DNA from: Endothia cerciana
Taxonomy: Eukaryota > Ascomycota > Sordariomycetes > Diaporthales > Cryphonectriaceae
Direction: 5' to 3'
Assembly: GCA_026119935.1 (NCBI GenBank)
Contig: JALRMH010000011.1
Span: 744,001-808,000, forward strand
Length of the DNA: 64,000 nucleotides
Position 1 is the first letter of the stretch; the number at the start of each line of letters is the position of its first letter. The position numbers and the translations under genes were made by a program. The notes beneath the pieces were generated by a model. It was not told the DNA's origin and ran no database searches. It saw nothing but the letters and a program-made list of their open reading frames with translations. Shown here one piece after another: positions 58,001-64,000 of the stretch.

Positions 58001-58258
58001 GTGGTAGTCGATGGGGATGGCCAGCTGAGATGACATCTGACGGCGTTGTGCCTGGTTTAGTCGCTTCTGTCGCGGCCTTTGGGGCGGATCCTGTTGTTGA
58101 GGGGGCACGCCCGCGTTCTGTGCAGGAGCACCCGCTGGAGGCAGCTGCTGAGAACCAGCGGAACCTCCCTCATGTTGAGCCTTTTCGGCATTCTTCAAGA
58201 TGAGATTCCGCATCCGCACGTCGAGCGGCACCTCATCTTGTTGGTTGCCGTCGTCCAT
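55013..58258 (-). CDS. Cid1-type terminal nucleotidyltransferase (PAP-associated) with very long internal insert
   Basis: A non-canonical poly(A)/poly(U) polymerase. One exon of 1081 residues from ATG 58258; the frame stays open to 58444 but without an ATG there. Residues 1-240 are disordered, Gln/Pro/His-rich. The nucleotidyltransferase motif is CFGSLASGFATKSSDMDLAL with D287 and D289. The third catalytic Asp is in GVQCDINF (D757). Then come RPIVLFVKQWAKVRGIN, GTLSSYGYVLMVLHYLI and the PAP-associated part (VGSLLRGFFEYYSQNG, VISIRSPNGLL), and a conserved end EVRHRFLFAIEDPFEWDHNV. Between D289 and D757 lie 468 residues, against roughly 60 in compact Cid1. The insert has an acidic stretch and then helices (SLSNYYGAAKKLLRELGG, ASSYHGRAIRLMIKLGG). 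Whether it adds A or U cannot be told from sequence. Confidence 0.85.
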   Translation of the reverse strand: MDDGNQQDEVPLDVRMRNLILKNAEKAQHEGGSAGSQQLPPAGAPAQNAGVPPQQQDPPQRPRQKRLNQAQRRQMSSQLAIPIDYHSAQSQGNPLSGDFTGHNHRQNHQHRDQRSHRSQPNAFPPANMSDGFARGGHQHQNHHHPSPSYPGFSFPYTPSDWRQPGGGQIGFQGNQTGPACPNYLGRNSRGHGRSLYNPQAGPPPLDRLEAQVALLDQLTTTVLADAEIDIGQIQERENFRLLIEHACRVAITDHHNAISGRSDFPPMSVQLRCFGSLASGFATKSSDMDLALLSPLSHPQPDAPGSEIPRIVEKTFLNMGFGARLLTKTRVPIIKVCQKPPQKLYADLLEERGKWERGGGEDQDLEEEDATNGRATSPVDSDPAASRDKVHDEPAISDDTHSSQATFPVSGDGQHEDPYQARLNGLKQRSKSLSNYYGAAKKLLRELGGRDITNSTAASFSSDDFQKLNDVCSAFIRGLADGDLRTRLQKRLSLSFDSTAAMPINRSIYGVMAQVEGERMVMAWESRSIRENDDKSESFARSRIDQWVDLQNRADFGLDPLAYNKELQLANDTLRNIPSIGLLFLEQGQYESASSYHGRAIRLMIKLGGHDFLSSQTPLLDTIVQRYALGIYDFEVRSQVVEFSRSIAVPSLRAVARRHKSLQLARELEKALDKDLYSLSDTDDIRQYIELLRRPMDSGESREAHLDYVLPMTQEHWALVAKIRELQDPSRMPPNQPRDRYQDRLEYPKYGIGVQCDINFSAQLALQNTHLLRCYALTDPRVRPIVLFVKQWAKVRGINTAYRGTLSSYGYVLMVLHYLINVADPFVCPNLQLVVPPTLTPDQIESTVQCKGRNVQFWRSEDQIADAVRRGLWTKNFETVGSLLRGFFEYYSQNGLMSSGRRRGFDWGREVISIRSPNGLLSKQEKDWTGAKTVLEFHGPDRLPAAEPAVQAPNLTPSKGQGNRPASATSQPLPSPGATIAPASLQSRGKPEIKEVRHRFLFAIEDPFEWDHNVARTVTHNGIVSIRDEFRRAWRIISNAGNGRVEDLLRDVSLEEKRNGQSSFSELLDEIHGKPPPNPTA

Positions 58259-59909
58259 GGTGTTCCCCGGGCCCACGCTTGTTGCTTTCCTCTTTGGCTG
58301 CTGCGGTGACGTGATGATCCGGCTGAGGCTGAGAAACAGACGAAACCCAAAGAGAGTGTGTGATGACTGAGTGAGGCAGGAAACCGAATGGCAACGTCTT
58401 CCAAGGCACCGGCTGAGGAACGAAGGAGACTCTTGTCTTCCCAAGGTAGGGAGAGAGAGAGGCTCGTTTGAGGTGTTGTAACGGGACTGACTACCGATTT
58501 TGAGTCATACTTGTCGCCGTGCCAGGGAAGAACGCAAGGAGAGCTGATCGTTTGAGGACCGCGGGCACGTGCAGTGTGCAGTCGACGGAGACCCAATACC
58601 CAAATAGGTGGTGGCTGCAGGAGAAGCCGACCCGTGAAGGCGACCGGGTTGAGGGAACACAACTGCCTGCCTGGATGCTGCAAGTTCCGAGCTGTACGTG
58701 GTAGACTGCAGGACCTGATGCTGTTGGCCGATGGACTTGTGTGTGACCTTGTACTCGCCTCGCCAGACCTGAGAGTTCTGGTGTTCATCCGTGGGGACGA
58801 GCTACACAGATCTGGCTGTCTGATATCTGGAATGTCGAATGACCCCAGTATCACTTCTCACGCTGGAGCCCCCAACCTGCAAATGTCCTCTTGGTGCCCT
58901 GCCCAGATTGTTCTAGAAGCGAGTTTGGGAACCCCGTCTCGACATGCTGTCGAGGCCTGATCAGGTGAGGGAGAGCGCGGAGTCTGTGGTGATCAGGGCT
59001 GGAGGTGTCATCCTGATGCTGTTTGAGGTTGAGTTGGTATGCAGAGCGGTGGGCCCATGAGCGCTGAAGCTGCAGTGAAAGCGGAATATGGGGGGGGGGG
59101 GTAAAGGGTGGGGGCCTACCATAGTGCTGTAATGGTACAGAGCAGGTCCGCAACGAGCCTTCAGCAGCACAGCAGGTCGACCGTACCCCCAACTGAACTA
59201 GAACTTCCACATACTGGCTTGTTTATTATTCTTTCAGATAGATTTCCTCACACAATGTCTGCTGTGCACACCTCAAAAGCCATCTACCATGACACTTCTT
59301 TGTTAGGTGAGCATATCCATTGTGTACATACTATAGTACAACACATGATAGTACAGTGACCGGATTCAGGTGCGTCTACCATGGTACATACAGACCGTGG
59401 CCCGTGCTGACCAGATCCCAGTTCTCTTGGGCTCAACCTTGGAAACAGACCTGGACCCACTCTATCACCTGGGCAGGCTGGCACCGCACCGCACCGCACC
59501 GCACCGCACCGCACCGCACCCGCACCTGCATTGCACCGTCAACCCGGGTCTTTGTGTCTTGCTCTGACTTGAAGACCCTCTCTTTCTCCTTCAACACCAC
59601 CCCCCAGACAAGGCTGAACCTTCACAGGCCTTGGCTTGCATACATTGACCTCTCGACCTTCCCCTTCTGCCATCTGCCCACGCGCGAAACGTTTCTCGTG
59701 TCGTCCGACGCGCCCTCCGTCCGCCATAGTCAGCTTCTTCGACTTGCGCCCTGTCCAGCCTCGCGAGCACGCTGCCCTTCCACATGTCGCTCCATCTATC
59801 GTAGAGGCTTCGTCTCCGATACTGGCTCAACCGGCGGCTCAACACAACCTTCTCCTGCCCACTGCGGCGCTGGCAGCTGGCACCCCCGCACACAGTCCGC
59901 CTCGTCATC
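58259..59909. other. divergent upstream region of the Cid1-like and TFG1 genes
   Basis: A 1.65-kb region between two divergent starts. It carries a G12 tract at 59090-59101 and eight copies of GCACC at 59481-59520. Short frames on both strands show no domain. The last 300 bp is the pyrimidine-rich TFG1 leader. Confidence 0.5.
59481..59520. repeat. (GCACC)8 pentanucleotide repeat
   Basis: Eight perfect tandem copies, upstream of TFG1. Confidence 0.95.
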
Positions 59910-62176
59910 ATGAGTGCCCCTCCTCCGAACGGCCTGCCTAACGGTGGCAGTCATCCTCCAGGCGCACCGCCTCTGCGCCGCAGGAGGCCTGCTTCTTCCA
60001 ACCCACTTGTCGCGCGTAAGAAGGCTGCCCCGCCCCCACCTCAGCAGTCCAAGCCGGCGAGCAGTTCGAGCAAGCCCAAGACGGGCGCCTCCAAGGGCAC
60101 AAACAACAACACCTCCAACTTCTACGGCGTCACGGCTCCCAAGGTTGACCTGAAGACGCAGGAGGAATGGAAGCAGCGTCGCCGGCAGAATGGCGGCTGG
60201 TGGGACCCCCCGCCCGAAGCCGAGGACTTTCGCGAGGTGTCGGTCTACATGACCAAGGCCGACATCAAGGAGGGCTTGCGAGCTCACGTCATGCGCTTTG
60301 CCAAGACGCGGACAAGCGGCGTCATCGATATCATGGACGACACGCAGTTCCCGCGGCCGGTCACGCTTCATCGGAAGGACGCGCGAGATGTGAACAACGC
60401 ACAGGAGGAAAAGGAAGCGAGCGCAAGCCCGGCACCAGTCGACCCGGTCGAGGCTGAGCGGCTCACCAAGATCAAGGCCGACAAGGAAGCCCAACGCGCC
60501 TTGGACCAGGCTCAGATTGCCCCCGTCTCCAGGGATGCTGCGGCCGCGAAGAAGCCCGCCCAGAAGTCCGAGAGGCTTGAGACGAAGGCATTCTACGCCA
60601 AGCGAACTGCCGAACGCAAGAAGGAGAACAACCTCCGCTACGAGGAGTCTCTTCCCTGGGTCATCGAAGATGCCGATGGGAAGAGCGCTTTTGTGAGCCA
60701 GTACATGGGCCCTCTGTCCGAGTCTACGGTGGCGTTACAGTTTGAGGGCACGCAAGTTCGCGCCGTCCCCCTGGAGAAGTTCTACAAGTTCACCCATAAG
60801 CCGCCATTCAAGGCATACAGCATCGAGGAGGCCGAAGCATTGATGAAGAAGCAGACCGTGCCGAGCCGCTGGCACATGAGGCAAGACGAGAAGGAAAAGG
60901 ACAGGGAGGAGATGAATGCCACCAGGCAAGCTCTGTATGGGCGGTCTATGGTCAAGATGGAGAGCACCACCTTCAAATCGGCCGCGCGGTCTGAAAAGCA
61001 GGAGCACGACGATATTGATTTCTCCGGAGACGAGTTCCAGGACGATGACGAGAATCCCACTTTCGAACGTGACAATGACGAGGAGGTCAAAGATTCCAAG
61101 GACCGGGTCCGTCGCGAGCAGCTGGGTGCTAATCTCTTTGGCGAGGCTGATGAGAAGGAGATCGAGGAAGAGTTGAAGCGCGAGGAGGCCGAGGAGGAGG
61201 CCAGAAGACGCCTCGGGAGAGGTCTTGCGAAACATCTGGTGAAGTACGAGAAGCACCTTGAATACAAGGAGGACCCCGATGACTCCTCCGACCTGGGCTT
61301 GGATTCTTCGGTAAGTACAGCTCCTCGTCGCCTGACACGCATTGGGCTGACTAAAAGGCCCAGTCCGACGAAGAGACCGATGCCGAGAAGCAAGAAGCGA
61401 AGCTGGAAGACGAGCAGAAGAATGCGTCAGACCAGAAGCCGGGAGCTACCACCAAGGGCGCGGGAACCGCGCCTTCGACTAGCAAGCTGAAAGGTGCCCC
61501 TGACTCCAAGAAAGTCAACAACCTCAAGCGGCCTGGTTCTCCTAACCTCTCCGAGATGGAGTCCAGCGGGAACGAGTCCTCGCGGAAGAGGCCTAAGAAG
61601 ACTGCCACGGGCTCTGTTCGGGACAGTCGCGCCTCCACACCTGTGCCGCAGCGGGCCAAGAAGGCTCCGGGCGCGGCCAGCGATGGCGAAGCCACCGCGA
61701 CAGAGATGTCAGACAGCGGCCGGCCCAGGATTCTCAAAAAGAAATCCAAGCTGGTCGTTGGATCTCACGGCAAGGGTACTCCAACTGGTTCGAGGGCCGG
61801 CAGCCCTGTCCCGGGATCTTCGCAGCTTCCTTCAGGTAAGCATCCTCCTCCACTGTTGCATTTTCGAGCTTCCATGCCACGCTCCTTGTGTTCCTTGCCC
61901 TCGCCGCAGCTCTGCGACTCATGCATGCTGATTTCGACTGTAGGCTCGCAATCCCCAAGTCGTGCTGTTAGCCCCACAACGTCCAGCTCTGCCTCACCAC
62001 TCACGGCAGAGGACATTATCGCCTGTTTGAATGCCCATCCCGAGGGCATGAACATCAGCCAGATGGCGCAGTACTTCAAAGGCCCACGGATGAGCGATCG
62101 GAAGCTCTTCATCTCCCTTGTGAAGAACAATGCCAAGTGGGGACCAGACAAGCTCCTGCGCCCTAAGGGCTCGTGA
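59910..62176 (+). CDS. TFG1: TFIIF alpha subunit (RAP74/TFG1)
   Basis: The large subunit of general transcription factor IIF, which binds RNA polymerase II and stabilises the preinitiation complex. Three exons: 59910-61310, 61364-61835 and 61944-62176; 701 residues. A Pro-rich basic start is followed by NFYGVTAPKVDL, WKQRRRQNGGWWDPPP and DFREVSVYMTKADIKEGLRA (dimerisation domain, partner TFG2). Then LRYEESLPWVIEDADGKSAF and GPLSESTVALQF, a long acidic charged middle, Ser-rich linkers and a C-terminal winged helix (TAEDIIACLNAHPEGMNISQ to NNAKWGPDKLLRPKG). The exon 2 acceptor is ambiguous: AAAAG at 61357 or CCCAG at 61363 differ by two codons (AQ) without changing frame. It converges on BUD13 with a 484-bp gap. 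Confidence 0.95.
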
Positions 62177-62660
62177 GTGGCATGCCTGCCCCTGGAAGAC
62201 CCCATGGACTGGCATCTGGTGACACACAGCATTTGGCCATACATGGCATTCGGCGGCAGATGTAAGCTGGGACAGCTAGATTAAAGGTGGTTCATTCACC
62301 TCCTTTATCTGCAGCGGGCTGACAGAGGTCAGGCTGCGCCATGACCTAGTCACTCAGGGTGGGCAACATAGTCCTTGCCGGCTCATAACTGGGCCCTGTG
62401 GAAACTTGCCACCAAGTGGGAGAGCTGCCCTGCCGACCTTGTGGCCCTCCACATACGTCCGTAGATCAGTTTGTGGCCAAGCTAAAGGCAGCGCCCACTA
62501 CAATGGTTGGGCACCACCATAGTCACGGAGGATGCAATGAATTCATAGCAAGTTGTCTGGTGGTCTTCGTCGGTATGTGGTTTGCAATCTGGCCGTGCTT
62601 GACAGTATTGACGCAGAGATGCCACTGTTCATGATATGCTGGTATTGTGCCCCCTGCTTG
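62177..62660. other. intergenic region between convergent TFG1 and BUD13
   Basis: The 3' flanks of two convergent genes. No feature recognised beyond short random frames. Confidence 0.5.
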
Positions 62661-63545
62661 TCACTCGTCCATCTGCCAGGCGTAGTCCAAGCCCTTGTTC
62701 CTCTCCCGCCGGTTGATGGCCTTGAATCGTTCCGCCTCGAAGCCATTACTCCTGTCGACACCATCCCACCGGTATCCCGGGCGTATGCCATATCGATTCG
62801 GCGGTGCAGGACCCTTGTACAAAGGTCTCCTGCTTGCCTTCTTACCCGCCTTCTCATTACTACCACCACCACCACCACCACCACCACCCGCCCCGGCCTT
62901 CGAGCCTGACCTCTCCCCCTCCGCGTCCAGGAAGCGCGCCATGGGGTCATTCCACCGCCTCTGCTCTTTCAACTCCCTGTTCATCTCCACATCGTCCGCC
63001 GTCCTCGCGACCGCCAGCCCCCTTGCTTCCTCCAGCACCTCCTTCCTCCTCCTCGCCTCCTCGAGCTGCACCTCCCCCCTGAGCATCTCCTCCTTCGCGC
63101 GCCCCTTCTCCTCCGCCTCCTGGGCCGCCCGCCGCGCCTCGGCCCGCTTCATGCTCACGTCGACCCTCCGACCAGTCGCGTCGCGGTAGTACGTCTCCTC
63201 CTCGCCGTGCTTGACCAGCCCCGCGCGCCTCTCCGCCTCGAACTGCTCGCGCTCCTCCCGGCTGCGCCGCTCCAGCTGTGCGGTGACCGCGGCCGCGGAC
63301 TGCAGGCCGGCGTGCGACCCGTCGGCCATCCTCGCCGCGGCGGACTCCTCTACCACGGCCGGGTCGTCGTCGTCCGCCTTGCGCGCGGCCTCGTTCTCCG
63401 CCGCCGCCGAGGCGAGGATCGCGTCTGCCGCGGCTGCGTCATCGTCGGTCCTATCGCCGCCGCCGGCCCCGACGGCCTTCCAGTTTGCCTTTGTGGTCCT
63501 GCGGAACTCCTTGACCTTGCCGACCGTCACGGGGTTGTTGTCGAG

Positions 63546-63576
<31 letters not shown>

Positions 63577-63752
63577 AGGCCGGCGCGGGACCTGTGCCTG
63601 CGGCTGGAGCTGCTGCTGCCCCAGTCGTCGTCGTCCTGGATGAGGAGGCCGCTGCTGGAGGGCTTGTCGTGCTTACGCTTGCGCTTCTTGGTGGGCTTTG
63701 GGTCGGCGGTGAGGTAGTGTGTCGCGAGGTAGGAGGAGAGGTCGGAGGGCAT
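62661..63752 (-). CDS. BUD13: pre-mRNA-splicing factor BUD13/CWC26 (RES complex)
   Basis: A subunit of the RES (retention and splicing) complex with Snu17/Ist3 and Pml1, acting in the activated spliceosome. One exon of 363 residues. The N-terminus MPSDLSSYLATHYLT is typical, followed by a basic nuclear-localisation-like run (KKRKRKHDK) and Ala/Asp/Gly-rich spacers, including a poly-Gly coded by (GCC/CCG)-type repeats. The conserved part starts near residue 190: KHGEEETYYRDATGRRVDVS, a charged helix, ARFLDAEGE and then RYGIRPGYRWDGVDRSNGFE, ending NKGLDYAWQMDE, which carries the Snu17-binding tryptophan. A complete gene; low-complexity parts are longer than in yeast (266 residues). Confidence 0.94.
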
Positions 63753-64000
63753 GGTGGAAGGCTCCTCGAGGGGGTTGGGAAGGGGGGGGGGGGGGAATGG
63801 TGTGTGTCGATGTGTCTGAGTGCCCCAGTAGTAGGCAACTAAGTATGGCCGTAGAGGTTTGGTTTATTGGTATTGGTACTCGCCCCAGAAATTCGTCACT
63901 CAGCCTTATTTACGACCGACCTGCCAATCGGTCAGTTCCCTCCCCAGTCGGCGGCTCGCTCGCCGATCATGGTCCGTGCAGGGGAACCCACTGCCCAGAA
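63753..64000 (-). promoter_or_regulatory. upstream region of BUD13
   Basis: It carries a G14 tract at 63782-63795 just upstream of the start codon, so a C14 tract in the likely leader. Two CCAAT pentamers on the minus strand (about 63865-63876) may be CCAAT-box promoter elements. Confidence 0.4.

Noticed and set aside
58259..58444. N-terminal extension of the Cid1-like protein
   Set aside because: The frame is open but begins with TTG and has no ATG before 58258.
59796..60494. 232-codon minus-strand open frame
   Set aside because: Antisense of the TFG1 first exon.
63207..63842. 211-codon plus-strand open frame
   Set aside because: Antisense of the low-complexity N-terminal half of BUD13.

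Overview
The window is nuclear DNA of a filamentous ascomycete, most likely a Sordariomycete. The evidence is GT-AG introns mostly 45-150 nt long with CTAAC/CTGAC-like branch sites, a Zn(II)2Cys6 regulator, a 14-helix-type MFS transporter, a HEI10-type meiotic RING protein, a relic of a LaeA-like methyltransferase, and yeast-alignable core genes in the Pezizomycotina style. I recognise no gene that looks bacterial or plasmid-borne, and no CRISPR array. Multi-exon models were assembled by hand from splice signals and reading phase; each sums to a multiple of three.

Region 0-27 kb is gene-dense. It holds an unrecognised minus-strand gene (about 0.5-1.0 kb), exosome subunit MTR3, a large membrane RING ligase of Asi1/Asi3 type, tRNA-splicing endonuclease SEN34, Elongator ELP4 divergent from RNA polymerase subunit RPB8, a YJR142W-type Nudix hydrolase, a Hikeshi/OPI10 protein, a Golgi apyrase (YND1), a coiled-coil protein of unknown function, a broken LaeA-like methyltransferase, and a divergent HEI10/ULA1 pair.

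Region 27-42 kb is gene-poor. The only clear gene is a Zn2Cys6 transcription factor (32.5-35.0 kb); the rest has homopolymers, short tandem repeats and weak coding-like scraps.

Region 42-64 kb is dense again: an MFS transporter, a short-chain dehydrogenase, an intron-containing tRNA-Gln(TTG), an XPG-fold protein, a PRS5-type PRPP synthetase, an OTU-like putative cysteine protease, a small secreted cysteine-containing protein, a Cid1-type nucleotidyltransferase with an enormous insert, TFIIF-alpha (TFG1) and the splicing factor BUD13/CWC26.

Most named genes serve RNA metabolism (MTR3, SEN34, ELP4, RPB8, tRNA-Gln, the Cid1-like enzyme, TFG1, BUD13) or ubiquitin-like systems (Asi-like RING, HEI10, ULA1, OTU-like). 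They are unlinked housekeeping neighbours, not a pathway cluster. The most unusual global feature is the recurrence of pure G or C tracts of 11-15 nt, several inside introns.
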